From assembly GCA_016217545.1 (NCBI GenBank), contig JACRHT010000016.1, positions 124,001-188,000 on the forward strand: 64,000 bases of DNA, in the 5' to 3' direction. This DNA comes from Opitutia bacterium. Lineage in GTDB: Bacteria; Verrucomicrobiota; Verrucomicrobiia; Opitutales; Opitutaceae. The notes under the pieces were generated by a model. That model was given only the letters and a program-made list of their open reading frames with translations, was not told the DNA's origin and ran no database searches. Below are positions 30,235 to 39,848 of the stretch, piece by piece. Position 1 is the stretch's first letter; each line of letters opens with the position of its first letter. Position numbers and translations under genes: made by a program.

Positions 30235-30660
30235 TCAGGACTTGCGGCCTTCGTCGACTTCCCAGAACTCGAAGAACGTGCGGATGTCCGCGCGCGCGCC
30301 GAAGCCGGCTTCGGCTTTCTGCTTTTCGAGGACGGGCGTGGCTAGATCGTTCCAACCGCGTTTGCTCACGAAATCGTTCCAGATGATCACGTCGTCGGCG
30401 TTCAAGGCGCGACCGTGTTGCGCGCACCAAGCAAGGGCCTGCTCGTCGCTCGCGCCGGCGAGAACCTGGGCCCCGAGCGCCGCGTAGTCGACATGGAGGA
30501 AGTTGCAGAGGCGGCTGTCCATGCCCTTGCCGAGGTTCGGCAGGTAGTCATCGCGCAACTCGCCGCGCGCGTGCTTGCGGATCTTGTCGAGCATGCGGCC
30601 GAAATAGAACAGGCCACCAACGGTGACGCGCGGATCGGACGGAAATTGCTTGGTGCTCAT
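30235..30660 (-). CDS. DUF5069 domain protein
   Basis: 141 residues, single DUF5069 domain: PRVTVGGLFYFGRMLDKIRK at the N-terminus and VIIWNDFVSKRGWND in the last third. No known function; the domain is frequent in Verrucomicrobiota and Planctomycetota. Its ATG overlaps the trpC stop by four bases (30657-30660), so its translation is probably coupled to trpC. No signal peptide. Confidence 0.85.
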   Translation of the reverse strand: MSTKQFPSDPRVTVGGLFYFGRMLDKIRKHARGELRDDYLPNLGKGMDSRLCNFLHVDYAALGAQVLAGASDEQALAWCAQHGRALNADDVIIWNDFVSKRGWNDLATPVLEKQKAEAGFGARADIRTFFEFWEVDEGRKS

Positions 30661-31454
30661 GCGGTGGAAAACTCGTGGATGAGAACGGCCGGGTCGTCGG
30701 CGCGCATCAGCGCTTCGCCCACGAGCACGGCCTGCGCACCCGCGGCGCGAACTCGTCCGGCGTCCCGCGCGGTAAAGATGCCGCTCTCGCTGACCGCGAT
30801 GACGTCGGCCGGGAATTGCGGGATCAAGCGCTCCGAGAGCGCGAGGTCGCACTTGAAGATGGCGAGATCGCGATTGTTCACGCCGATGATCGTCGCCCCG
30901 TGCTTCACCGCGCGTTCGAGGTCTTTCTCGTCGTGAATTTCGAAGAGCGCGCTCATGCCCGCGGCCTTGGCGCTGGTGTGGAGCTGGGAAATCTCGGAAT
31001 CGTCGAGCGCGCGAACGATGATGAGGATCGCGCTCGCGCCGGCCTCGCGCGCCTGCAGCACCTGGACGGGGTGCACCATGAAATCCTTGCGCAAGCACGG
31101 CAGGGCCGGGGTCTGTTGCTGGAAAAACTGCGTGACCTCCTCGAGGTCGGCCATGCGGCCGCCGAAGAATTTCTCGTCCGTGAGCACAGAAAGCGCGCTG
31201 GCGCGGGCGGCTTGGTAGCGCGCGGCCTGTTCGCTGGCCTTCGTGCTCTCGCTGATCGCGCCGGCCGACGGGGAGCGGCGCTTGATCTCGGCGATGACCG
31301 CGAGCTTGCCGTCGGCGCGGCGCAGCGCGGCCGAAAAGGACGGCACCGGCGACAGCGAGCCGTTGAGGCGGGCGAGTTCCTCCTCGAAAACCGGCCGGAG
31401 GAGCGGCGCGATCTCGCGCCGTTTGTGCGCCATGATTTCGGCGAGTTTGTCCAT
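30657..31454 (-). CDS. trpC: Indole-3-glycerol phosphate synthase
   Basis: 265 residues. Catalytic blocks EIKRRSPS, LRKDFM, GVNNRDL, SESGI and VGEALMR of the TIM barrel are all present. It closes the indole ring in tryptophan synthesis (CdRP to indole-3-glycerol phosphate). The start MDKLAEIMAHKRREI at 31454 matches family N-termini. No other trp gene is in the window, so tryptophan genes are dispersed in this genome. It is divergent from mazG. Confidence 0.96.
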   Translation of the reverse strand: MDKLAEIMAHKRREIAPLLRPVFEEELARLNGSLSPVPSFSAALRRADGKLAVIAEIKRRSPSAGAISESTKASEQAARYQAARASALSVLTDEKFFGGRMADLEEVTQFFQQQTPALPCLRKDFMVHPVQVLQAREAGASAILIIVRALDDSEISQLHTSAKAAGMSALFEIHDEKDLERAVKHGATIIGVNNRDLAIFKCDLALSERLIPQFPADVIAVSESGIFTARDAGRVRAAGAQAVLVGEALMRADDPAVLIHEFSTA

Positions 31455-31543
31455 GCAGAGGGAAGCGCTCAGGATTGGCGAACGCCCGGACAGCGCAACC
31501 ACAAGTTTCTTGCCGCCGCCGCTGTGACGCGAAGAGTGGGCGC

Positions 31544-32215
31544 ATGAGCGCCATCGACGACCTGCGCCAGACCATGGCCCGCCTCCGCGCCCCGGACGGC
31601 TGCCCTTGGGACCGCGAACAGACCCACCAAACCCTCGCCCGCCACCTGATCGACGAGTGCAGCGAGTTGCTCGACACCATCGACCGGGCGGACATCCCGC
31701 ACATGCGCGAGGAACTGGGCGACGTGCTGCTGCAGATCGTCTTCCATGCGCAGCTCGCGGCCGAGCGGGGCGATTTCAACTTCGACGACGTGGCGCGCGA
31801 GATCAACGAGAAGCTGATCCGGCGCCACCCGCACGTCTTCGGCACCGCCACGGCGGGAAACTCCGACCAGGTGATTGACGTGTGGGAAGGGATCAAGGCG
31901 CAGGAGAAGGCGGCGGCAGGGAAATCCGAATCCACGCTCTTCAAAAAACTCCCGCCGCGCCTGCCGGCGCTGATGTTCGCGGAGGATGTCGACAAGCGAA
32001 TCGCCAAGCAGCGACTGCCGGCGGACGGCATCGTCGATAGCACCGCAATCGCGCGGCTCGCCGACACGCTGACGCCGGAAGCGGCCGGGCGCGCGCTCTA
32101 TGAGATCGCCGCAGCGTGCCGCGCCCGCGGAATCGATCCGGAGATGGCGCTGCGCCGCGAATGCGATCGCGTGATGCGCGAAGTCGAGGCGCGCGTGGGA
32201 GCAAAGACGCCGTGA
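31544..32215 (+). CDS. mazG: Nucleoside triphosphate pyrophosphohydrolase MazG
   Basis: 223 residues with the MazG domain core LRAPDGCPWDREQTHQTLA and the metal-binding DECSELLDTI and EELGDVLLQIVFHAQ blocks. It hydrolyses NTPs to NMPs and pyrophosphate, which removes aberrant nucleotides and, in some bacteria, lowers ppGpp during starvation. The second half is a degenerate or shortened MazG repeat. ATG 31544 is the family start; the frame runs on upstream. Confidence 0.93.
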   Translation: MSAIDDLRQTMARLRAPDGCPWDREQTHQTLARHLIDECSELLDTIDRADIPHMREELGDVLLQIVFHAQLAAERGDFNFDDVAREINEKLIRRHPHVFGTATAGNSDQVIDVWEGIKAQEKAAAGKSESTLFKKLPPRLPALMFAEDVDKRIAKQRLPADGIVDSTAIARLADTLTPEAAGRALYEIAAACRARGIDPEMALRRECDRVMREVEARVGAKTP

Positions 32216-32245
32216 AGGACGCGGACGGGAGTGCCGACGCGTGCG

Positions 32246-32308
32246 GTAGGGCGGGACCGCTGGGCCCGCCGAAACGCGTTCCCGGCGCGCCCAGCGGTCG
32301 CGCCCTAC
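32246..32308. repeat. GTAG-headed REP-like inverted repeat
   Basis: Arms of 25 bp (32246-32270 and 32284-32308) headed GTAGGGCG, with two mismatches, around 13 bases. It lies between the co-directional mazG and Xer recombinase genes. Confidence 0.8.
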
Positions 32309-32360
32309 CAGTTGGGCCGACTGCGGTGATGTCGTCGCGATTGGACTGCCGACCGAGGCG

Positions 32361-33314
32361 ATGAGCGAAAAAACTCCAGCGCCTGAGACGAAATTGCCGG
32401 CAGCCATCGCGACGGAGTGGCTCGCGCCGTTTCTCGATTTCCTCGCGAAGGAGCGCCGCTATTCCGCCTACACGGTTCGAAACTACCGGCAGGCGTTCGA
32501 AGACTTCTTCGTGTGGGCGCAGACCGGGGCGCGTTGGCAGACGCGCGGGCTAGCTGGGCTGACGACGCGCGACATGAGGGACTTCGTGATCGAAGGCCAG
32601 CGGCGGTTCGGTCGGCGCACCCTGCACAATCACGTCTCGGGCTTGCGCGCGTTTTTTCGCTACTGGCAGCGACGCGGACGGCTGACGCGCAATCCGTTCA
32701 CCGGTGTGCCGCTGCCGAAGCTGGAGAGGTCGCTGCCTAAATTCCTCACGGAAACCCAAACAGCGACGCTCCTCGCCGGACCGCAGAAGCTCCTCGAACG
32801 CGACGAAATCGACAAATTCACCGCATGGCGCGACCGGCTCGTCCTCGAGCTGCTCTACGGTGGCGGGCTGCGCGTCAGCGAGGTCGTCGGGCTGAACTAC
32901 GGCGCGATCGACTTCGGCACGGGTAGCGCGCGCGTGCTCGGCAAGGGCCGCAAGGAGCGCATTTGCCCGCTCGGCGCGGTGGCGATGGCGGTGCTGACGA
33001 AATTCCGGGACGAGTTCGCACCCGACCCGAAGCCGACGCATCCCGTGCTCATCACCGAGCGACACGACCGCCTCACGGTGCGCGCGGTGCAGTTGATCGT
33101 GAAGCGCTACCTCGCGGTCGCCGATCTGCCGATGGATTTGTCGCCGCACAAGCTGCGGCACTCGTTCGCGACGCACCTCTTGAATTCCGGCGCCGATCTG
33201 CGCGCGGTGCAGGAGCTGCTCGGTCATGCGAATCTGGCGACGACGCAGATCTACACGCACACCAGCGTCGCGCGGCTGAAGGAAATCTACGCCAAGGCGC
33301 ATCCACGCGCCTGA
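32361..33314 (+). CDS. Tyrosine recombinase XerC/XerD-like
   Basis: 317 residues. N-terminal SAM-like domain (FLAKERRYSAYTVRNYRQAF), then the catalytic domain with Arg in GGGLRVSEVVGLNYG, Lys in GKGRKER, HKLRHSF, the His in LGHANLATTQIYTH and the Tyr nucleophile in that last segment. Single copies of this type usually resolve chromosome dimers at dif. A dedicated integrase is unlikely because no element is bounded here. Placement next to a REP and mazG gives no further hint. Confidence 0.9.
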   Translation: MSEKTPAPETKLPAAIATEWLAPFLDFLAKERRYSAYTVRNYRQAFEDFFVWAQTGARWQTRGLAGLTTRDMRDFVIEGQRRFGRRTLHNHVSGLRAFFRYWQRRGRLTRNPFTGVPLPKLERSLPKFLTETQTATLLAGPQKLLERDEIDKFTAWRDRLVLELLYGGGLRVSEVVGLNYGAIDFGTGSARVLGKGRKERICPLGAVAMAVLTKFRDEFAPDPKPTHPVLITERHDRLTVRAVQLIVKRYLAVADLPMDLSPHKLRHSFATHLLNSGADLRAVQELLGHANLATTQIYTHTSVARLKEIYAKAHPRA

Positions 33315-33324
33315 GCGCGAGCGG

Positions 33325-34158
33325 CTACACGAGTCGGATGCGGTTCGGCTCGATCACGATCTTGCGCTCGCGGTAGAGCGCGCCGATCGCCTGTTTGAAG
33401 GCCTTTTTGCTCACGCCGAATGCCTCGCGGATTTCCTCGGGGATGCTGTTGTCGCCGTAGGGCAGCTGGCCGCCTTTGGCTTCGAGGGCTTCGAGAATCT
33501 GGTCCGTGAGCGCGGCGATGCGACGGTAGCCGGCCTTGCCGAGCGCGAGATCGATTTTGCCGTCGGGCCGGATGGCGCGGACGTAGCCTTCGACCCAATC
33601 GCCGATCGCGAGCGGTTTCGCGACGTCCGTGTGGTAGAGCAGGCCGCGGTGCGCGTGGTTGATCACCATGTTGTAGCCGATGGGGCTGCGGCTCGCGACG
33701 AGGAGGCGGACGGATTCGCCTTCGTGGTAGCGTGGGGGAGTGCGATCGAGGAAGCGATTGAAGCGCGCCGTGGCGACGAGGCGGTCGGTGTGCGGATCGA
33801 CCATGACGAGCACGACGACCTTGTCGCCGGGTTGCACGGGGCCGGACATCTCGCGGATCGGCAGGAGCAGGTCCTTCTCCAAACCCCAGTCGAGAAACAC
33901 GCCGATCCGTGGCGTGAGGCTGACGACGCGCAGCGCGGCGAATTCGCCGGCGCAGGCGAGCGGCTTGTCGGTCGTGGCGACGAGGCGGTCCTCGGTGTCG
34001 CGATAAACCATCACGTCGATCTCGTCGCCCGGCTTCGTGCCGGCGGGGATGTAGCGGCTCGGCAACAGGATTTCGCCGTGGCTGCCGCCATCGAGGTAGT
34101 ATCCCGGTTGGGCGAAGCGGACGATGCGGAGGCGGTTGATTTTGCCAAGAAGGGCCAT
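33325..34158 (-). CDS. S1 RNA-binding domain protein, CvfB/YitL-like
   Basis: 277 residues, several S1-like barrels: MALLGKINRLRIVRFAQPGYYLD, a second near 70-130 (RIGVFLDWGLEKDLLLPI), a third (GDWVEGYVRAIRPDGKIDLAL), and a winged-helix end (FGVSKKAFKQAIGALYRERKIVIE). This matches the conserved virulence factor B family, RNA-binding proteins with a regulatory role in some Gram-positive bacteria. Role here is inferred only as RNA binding. It converges on xerC with ten bases between stops. Confidence 0.88.
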   Translation of the reverse strand: MALLGKINRLRIVRFAQPGYYLDGGSHGEILLPSRYIPAGTKPGDEIDVMVYRDTEDRLVATTDKPLACAGEFAALRVVSLTPRIGVFLDWGLEKDLLLPIREMSGPVQPGDKVVVLVMVDPHTDRLVATARFNRFLDRTPPRYHEGESVRLLVASRSPIGYNMVINHAHRGLLYHTDVAKPLAIGDWVEGYVRAIRPDGKIDLALGKAGYRRIAALTDQILEALEAKGGQLPYGDNSIPEEIREAFGVSKKAFKQAIGALYRERKIVIEPNRIRLV

Positions 34159-34261
34159 TGCGCTGCGAACGTGAACGCGTTTGGGGCAAATTAGGAGGGA
34201 AATCCTCGCGCGCGGTGGACGGCGCGCGCGACTCAGGCTGCCAGTTTGCAGGGGTGTTCGT

Positions 34262-34290
34262 TGCAGGCTGGAAGCCTGCGCTACGGCTAC
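34262..34290. repeat. REP-like hairpin at the end of the beta-propeller gene
   Basis: A 7-bp stem GCAGGCT/AGCCTGC at 34263-34279. Read on the minus strand it is preceded by GTAGCCGTAGC, and the first TAG (34287-34289) is the stop of the gene that ends here. Confidence 0.55.
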
Positions 34291-36566
34291 TTCAGCGGAA
34301 CGCGGCGAGCGGCGCTGTTGCCGGACTTGTCGTAGAGCGTGATTTCGACGGAGGTCGCGTTCGCGGCTTTGGCGTCGGTGAACTCGGCGACGAAGGTCTC
34401 GCGGCGGCTGTCAAGAATGCCGTCGGCGGGTTGCTCGAGCGTGAGGCGCGCGCCGTTGTTCAGCACGAACTCGGCGCCTTCGAGGAGGCTCAATCCGTCG
34501 CGTCCGTCGATCGTGATGCGCCACGCGCCGCCGATGTGCTCGACCTTGGCGTCGAGGATCTCGGGCGGTGTGCGATCGACGGTGAGGTAGTCGGTCTCGA
34601 AGGTGTAGCTGAGGCGTTGCGCTTCGGGGCGTGGCGCCTGCTCGCGCACGGCGAGGCGCGAACGGTAGCGCCCCTCGGGCAGGTGGCTGACGTCGAACTG
34701 CACGAACGAATCCGTCGCGTTGATCGCGAGGTCAGTCCACTCGTCTTTGCCCTCAGGGCTGATGGAGAAGGTGGCGGCGAGGTTGTCGTCGTCCGGATCG
34801 GCGAGGGTCCAGTAGACGATCTGCGCGCCGGGCGCGGGCACGACGGGGCTGTTGAGCAGACCGCCTTTGCGTTTACTCGCGCCGTCGTCCTTCGTCTCGC
34901 GCGGCGAGGGGAAGAGCAACTGGCCGAGCGTCATCGTGGGCATCGCGGGCGCGGTCTCCGGCGCGGGCACGAGGCCGAGATTGGCGGGGAAGATGCGAAA
35001 ATCGTTCAGCTGCGGGCGGCGATTCTGCGGGAGATGGAAGAGCGTGGCCTTGTCGATGTTGGGCTCGGCGCCGAGGAGGAATTTCCACGTCACGCGCAGC
35101 TGCACGTAGCGGCCGCGCAGGCCGGGCGCGAACCAGCCGCCGTCGAGCGGCTTCAGTTCGGTCCAGTCGGTCCAGCCCTCGAGTTCGTCGCTGCCGAAGC
35201 TCGTGCGCAGCGCGACGCGCACCCGGTCGGCGGCCGCGCCTTCGAGGCGGGCGAAGCGCACCTGGCCGATCTCCGAGGCGACGCCAAGGTCGAGCTTGCG
35301 GGTCTCGAGCGAGCGGTCGACCGACTCGGAGAAATTCAGCTGCGAGAGGCCGCTGGCGTTGTTGCGCAGCAGGTGAAACTGGCCGCGCGCGCCGGCGTGG
35401 CTGGGGAGAATGGCGTTCACCTGCGCGGACGGAACGGCGCCGAGGTTGACGCTGCGACGCTCGGCCGGGGCGTAGGCGAGGAGTTCGCCTTGCTCGCCGC
35501 CGCTGATGAGGATCCAGCGGTTCGCGCCGTCCTCGTGCCACGTGAGGCGATAGAACGCGGTGCCGGGGCGGGCAGCGACCGTCTCGGGCAAACCACCGTC
35601 GGGAAAATAGACCAGTTGCGCGCGGCCGGTGAATTTCTCGGTGCGCGCAGCGTCGGCGGCATCGTCGGCCGGCGCGTCCGGTTTTGCGGCGGCGGGGGTG
35701 GCCGGCGTGCGGTTCAGGCGCGATTCGCCGGACGCACCGGAAAAGGTGACCGCGGCGTAGAACGAGCTGTCGCCGTCAGCGAGGAGGTCGGTGGTTTCGG
35801 CCTCGCGATTTTCGAGCAGCAGCAGCGGCGCGCCGCCCGCGGCGGGGAAAGCGTAGACGTTGCCCTTCGGCGCGGAGCCGGCGATGACGCGGCCGTCGCC
35901 GAGTGCGAGCAACGAGCGGACGTTGCGGTCGCGGATTTCGCCGAAGGTCGTGATGCCGTGCTTCGCGAGTTCGCTGGCGGCGAGTTTGCCCTTCGCTTCG
36001 CCCGCTGCGGCGAATTTGGCGAGGTCGACGCGGTAGATGCGGCCGGGATTGCCGGTGGCGACGAGGGCGGTCGTGGCGTCTTTCGGTAGGAGCGTAATGT
36101 CGAAGATCGAATCGGCGGGGAGCGCGACCGATGCGACGAGCTTGCCGCCGCGCACGAGGCTCAATGTGCCTTGCGGCGACGTGCCGGCGAGGAACGCGTC
36201 GCCCTCGAGCGCGCAGACGGCGAACACGTGCGTGGCGTCGAGATCGACCGCGAGCTCGGCCTGGTAATCGGCGCGCACGTCGGTGTTCACGCGGAAGACT
36301 TTTCCCTCGGGACCGGTGCCGACGAGCCAGGCTTTGTCGTCCCCGGCGCGGACGAAGGTCCAGAGCAGGTCGGCGGGGATCGAGCCGGGCAGCTCGCGCA
36401 CGGTCGGGCCGACGAGCAGGCGGCCGTCGGAGCGGACGGCGAGGCCCTTGATGTTGCGGCTCGGGACCTCGCGGTAGAAGTCGATCTCGAGCTGCTTGGA
36501 GAGCGGATCGGCGGCGAGGGTTGCGGCGAGTGTGCCGAACGCGAGGAGAGCGGAAGCGAGGCGCAT
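34287..36566 (-). CDS. Large exported beta-propeller-type protein, function unknown
   Basis: 759 residues. Signal peptide MRLASALLAFGTLAATLAAD. Residues 25-400 have repeating strands of the form GLAVRSDGRLLVG, VFAVCALEGDAFLAG, GRVIAGSAPKGNVYAF, typical of a propeller. The remainder looks like stacked beta-sandwich domains, ending in a strand-rich ETFVAEFTDAKAANATSVEI region. No catalytic signature seen. It is 36 bases downstream of the S55 peptidase gene, on the same strand, so likely one operon and one pathway. Confidence 0.8.
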   Translation of the reverse strand: MRLASALLAFGTLAATLAADPLSKQLEIDFYREVPSRNIKGLAVRSDGRLLVGPTVRELPGSIPADLLWTFVRAGDDKAWLVGTGPEGKVFRVNTDVRADYQAELAVDLDATHVFAVCALEGDAFLAGTSPQGTLSLVRGGKLVASVALPADSIFDITLLPKDATTALVATGNPGRIYRVDLAKFAAAGEAKGKLAASELAKHGITTFGEIRDRNVRSLLALGDGRVIAGSAPKGNVYAFPAAGGAPLLLLENREAETTDLLADGDSSFYAAVTFSGASGESRLNRTPATPAAAKPDAPADDAADAARTEKFTGRAQLVYFPDGGLPETVAARPGTAFYRLTWHEDGANRWILISGGEQGELLAYAPAERRSVNLGAVPSAQVNAILPSHAGARGQFHLLRNNASGLSQLNFSESVDRSLETRKLDLGVASEIGQVRFARLEGAAADRVRVALRTSFGSDELEGWTDWTELKPLDGGWFAPGLRGRYVQLRVTWKFLLGAEPNIDKATLFHLPQNRRPQLNDFRIFPANLGLVPAPETAPAMPTMTLGQLLFPSPRETKDDGASKRKGGLLNSPVVPAPGAQIVYWTLADPDDDNLAATFSISPEGKDEWTDLAINATDSFVQFDVSHLPEGRYRSRLAVREQAPRPEAQRLSYTFETDYLTVDRTPPEILDAKVEHIGGAWRITIDGRDGLSLLEGAEFVLNNGARLTLEQPADGILDSRRETFVAEFTDAKAANATSVEITLYDKSGNSAARRVPLK

Positions 36567-36602
36567 GAGAATTCGATGGCCGCGGAAGCAGCGGCCGCAG
36601 GA

Positions 36603-38414
36603 TCAATCCGTGACCTTGAGCGGGCGGCGCGCGGAGGCGTTGAAGAGGCGGCCGGGTAGGAGGTGTTCTTCCCAGAGCGGCAGCGAGGCCTCGCGACGCT
36701 GGTAGCGCGCGGCATCGGCCGAACGCGCGATGCGCTCGAAGGAGCCGGGCAGTTCGACGGTGGTCGCGGTGTTGTCGGTGAAGAGCGCGGTGCGTTCGAC
36801 GACGGCGAGATAAAGTCCGTCGGCATCGCGGGCGTCGCGCAACATGCCGAGGTATTCGTCGAAGGAGCGGAGCTGGCTGACGTTCAAGACGCGCGGGCGG
36901 CCGGTGAGTTCGTCGAGCTGGCGGCCGTTCATCAGGACGATTTCCAGATCCTTGCCCGTCCAGTCGGAAGGCACGGGAATCTGCACAGTCTCGGTGGATT
37001 TTTCCGCTTGGAAACCGCGCCAGCTGAGCGTGGCGGTCAGCGTGTCGCCGGCGGCGGCGGTCGTGCGCGAGACTTGGAAAAGTTCGAGATAGCCGACGGG
37101 CGTCTCGCTGGTTTCCTCGACGGCGAAGCGAATCTTCTCCGGGAACGTGCGCTCGTAAGGGTTGAAGAGCCACTGCTGGAGATTTTGCGTGAACTCGCCG
37201 ACGCCTTGCGCGAAGCCCTGCGGGCCGGGGTAGAGGCGGCTGAATTCGAGCGGCTCGCGGCCGGCGTATTCGACGGTGGCGCGCAGGCGGAAGCCGCGGG
37301 TGAGGCCGGCTTCGTTCGAGCCGAGGACGGCTTGCGTGAGGCCGGTGGCGGCGATGGTGGGCAGCAGCATTTCGTGCTGCACGACGGAGAAGTGGAGACT
37401 CTTGCGATTGAGGCGAGCGGGCAGGCTGATCTCGACCGGCACGAGGTGCGGCATGCGGCCGACTTCGCCGTAGATGCCCGACAGGCGGTCCTGCGAGAAG
37501 GAGCCGATGACGCGGCCAGTGTTCGCGACTTTGATCGAGTTCAACGAACTCGGGAGAATCGTGACGATCTCGGCTTCGGCCATCGGCACCTCGGTGGCGC
37601 CGAGCGTCATGAGCGGGTGGCCGAATGCCAGCACGTGCGTGCCGTCGATGTGCGAGACGGTGCCGCTCGCGGCCATCGAAACATCGCCGACGGCGAGCGC
37701 AGCGGCGACGACTCCGCCGGGCTTGAGATTCGCGGCGGGGGCGTTCGGCGTCTCTTCGGCGGCCGAGCCGAGGTTGCCGCCGAGCGCGACGGCGTTGAGG
37801 CCGATGGCTTCGAATTGCGGCGCCATCACTTCCGCGACCTGCGGCGCGATGCCGCCGAGCGAGAAGACCGGGCGAAAGGGTTGGAAATCCGCGCTCAAGC
37901 CGGCGCGCGGAGCCGCGGCCCGGCCATCGCGCGCGCGTGAACCGTTGACGGGAATCGGGAGCGTCGTGGCCGGCGCGGGCGTGCTGGCGGGCAGCGCGCT
38001 GACTTCGAGCATGTCGGCGATCGGCGTGAAACCCGCGTAGCGCACGGTCTCGAAACGCTGGATTTGGTAGGAGAGGACGCCGACGAGTTTGCCGTCGATG
38101 TAGAGCGGGCTGCCGCTCATGCCGGCGACGGCGCCCATGGGCTGAACGCGCGGGTCGGTGAGCTCGCAGAGGATGAGGCTCTTGCCGGGGCCGAGGGCGT
38201 TTCGGAGGACACCGGTGACTTGGACGCCGAACGGCTCCGACTGCGTGCCGCGGAAGACGGTCCAGACCTCGCCCTTCATGCCGGGCTTCAACTCCGAGAG
38301 CGCGAGCACCGGAGCGTTCGCCGGCTGCGCCTGCGCCGCGACGCCGAAGAGCAACGCGGCGACGAGTGCGACTGCCTCGGCGGCAGCGCGGGCGTGGAGG
38401 GAGAGGAATCGCAT
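36603..38414 (-). CDS. SpoIVB-type S55 peptidase domain protein, exported
   Basis: 603 residues. Signal peptide, then an S55-type domain with GMSGSPLYIDGKLVG (serine candidate at residue 100) and, later, HVLAFGHPLMTLG (His candidate near 262). Together these make the Ser/His pair of the SpoIVB peptidase family, in the opposite order to classical SpoIVB as I remember it. The C-terminal half is beta-rich (TLSWRGFQAEKSTETVQI). In Bacillus, SpoIVB signals across the spore membrane. Non-sporulating Verrucomicrobiota carry such proteins of unknown role. It is the first gene of a probable operon with the propeller gene. Confidence 0.85.
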   Translation of the reverse strand: MRFLSLHARAAAEAVALVAALLFGVAAQAQPANAPVLALSELKPGMKGEVWTVFRGTQSEPFGVQVTGVLRNALGPGKSLILCELTDPRVQPMGAVAGMSGSPLYIDGKLVGVLSYQIQRFETVRYAGFTPIADMLEVSALPASTPAPATTLPIPVNGSRARDGRAAAPRAGLSADFQPFRPVFSLGGIAPQVAEVMAPQFEAIGLNAVALGGNLGSAAEETPNAPAANLKPGGVVAAALAVGDVSMAASGTVSHIDGTHVLAFGHPLMTLGATEVPMAEAEIVTILPSSLNSIKVANTGRVIGSFSQDRLSGIYGEVGRMPHLVPVEISLPARLNRKSLHFSVVQHEMLLPTIAATGLTQAVLGSNEAGLTRGFRLRATVEYAGREPLEFSRLYPGPQGFAQGVGEFTQNLQQWLFNPYERTFPEKIRFAVEETSETPVGYLELFQVSRTTAAAGDTLTATLSWRGFQAEKSTETVQIPVPSDWTGKDLEIVLMNGRQLDELTGRPRVLNVSQLRSFDEYLGMLRDARDADGLYLAVVERTALFTDNTATTVELPGSFERIARSADAARYQRREASLPLWEEHLLPGRLFNASARRPLKVTD

Positions 38415-38449
38415 GGTTGCTCTAGGTAAACGGCACGAGGTGCCGTTTC

Positions 38450-39727
38450 TTAGAGCGACCTAATGGCCTTCGAGATGGTTTCGCAAGCCCGGGCAATGGC
38501 ATTTCCCTCGTGCGCGGTGCTGAGGAACCACGCTTCGTAGGCGCTCGGCGGCAGATAGACGCCGCCGTCGAGACAGGCGTGGAAAAACCGGCCGAAAAGC
38601 TTCGCGTCGGACTTCAGCGCCGTAGGCATGTCGCGCACGGGTGTCGGCGTGAAGAAGAGGCTGAACATCGAGCCGACTTGCGGCGCCTGCAGCGGGAGGC
38701 CCTTGGCGGCGGCAGCGGATTTGGCGGCCTCGACGACCTGGCGCCCGAGCGCGTCGAGACGTGCGTAGGGATTCAACTCGTCGAGCATGCGCAGCGACGT
38801 GATGCCGGCAGCCATGGCGAGCGGATTGCCGCTGAGCGTGCCGGCCTGATAGACAGGGCCGAGCGGCGCGAGGTAGTCCATGATCTCGGCGCGACCGCCG
38901 AACGCACCGACCGGGAGGCCGCCGCCGATGATTTTGCCGAGGGTCGTGAGGTCGGGCGTGATTTTCTCGAGTTCCTGCACGCCGCCGCGGGCGAGGCGGA
39001 AACCGGTCATGACTTCGTCGAAGATCAGGATGGCGCCGTGCGCGGCCGTGAGCTGGCGGACGGATTGGAGGTAGCCCGCGTCGGGTTTGATGAAGCCCAC
39101 ATTGCCGATGTAGGGCTCGAGGATGACGCAGGCGATCTGACCGGGATTGGCGGCGAACGCGGCTTGGAGCGCGGCGGTGTCGTTGTAGGGAAGAACAATG
39201 GTCTCGCGCGCGAACGCTGCGGGGACGCCGGCGCTGTCGGGATGGCCGTGCGTGAGGGCGCCGGAACCGGCGGCGACGAGCAGGGAGTCGCTGTGGCCGT
39301 GGTAGCAGCCGGCGAACTTCACGATCTTGTCGCGCTTCGTGTAGCCGCGCGCGAGGCGGATGGCGGACATCGTCGCCTCGGTGCCGCTGGAGCACATGCG
39401 GACCTTCTGGATCGACGGGAAGAACTTCACGATCAGCTCGGCCATCTCGACCTCGAGCGGATTCGGCGTGCCGAAGGACGTGCCGCGCTCAAGCGCGTCG
39501 GCGATGGCGGCCTTGATGCGCGGGTGGTTGTGGCCATGGATGGCCGGACCCCAGGTGCAAACGAAGTCGATCAGCTCGCGGCCGTCGGCCGTGGTGAGCG
39601 TGGCGCCCTGCGCGGAACGGGTGAAGAACGGCGCGCCGCCGACGGAGCGGAAGGCGCGCACGGGGGAATTCACGCCGCCGGGGATGAGTTGCTTGGCGCG
39701 TTCGAAAAGTTGTTCGGAAGGGGACAT
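38450..39727 (-). CDS. hemL: Glutamate-1-semialdehyde 2,1-aminomutase
   Basis: 425 residues. The start [20 protein letters not shown], the [16 protein letters not shown] segment, [13 protein letters not shown] and the PLP lysine in [16 protein letters not shown] are all in place. It makes 5-aminolevulinate from glutamate-1-semialdehyde, the C5 route to haem. ATG 39727 is chosen over the longer frame to 39820 because the family starts there. Confidence 0.95.
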   Translation of the reverse strand: MSPSEQLFERAKQLIPGGVNSPVRAFRSVGGAPFFTRSAQGATLTTADGRELIDFVCTWGPAIHGHNHPRIKAAIADALERGTSFGTPNPLEVEMAELIVKFFPSIQKVRMCSSGTEATMSAIRLARGYTKRDKIVKFAGCYHGHSDSLLVAAGSGALTHGHPDSAGVPAAFARETIVLPYNDTAALQAAFAANPGQIACVILEPYIGNVGFIKPDAGYLQSVRQLTAAHGAILIFDEVMTGFRLARGGVQELEKITPDLTTLGKIIGGGLPVGAFGGRAEIMDYLAPLGPVYQAGTLSGNPLAMAAGITSLRMLDELNPYARLDALGRQVVEAAKSAAAAKGLPLQAPQVGSMFSLFFTPTPVRDMPTALKSDAKLFGRFFHACLDGGVYLPPSAYEAWFLSTAHEGNAIARACETISKAIRSL

Positions 39728-39848
39728 GCGAGGGAGAAGGAAACCACTAATTGACGCTAAGGGGACACTAATCAGGTCAGAGCACCACGCGTTTCCACTC
39801 AAGCTTCGGGAATGCGCCACTTTTGACCAAGGTTCACCGCGTTTTGCG

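Noticed and set aside
32361-33314. The Xer-type recombinase as the integrase of a mobile element
   Set aside because: No att-like direct repeats, cargo genes or tRNA at its side. XerC/D housekeeping function is the simpler reading.
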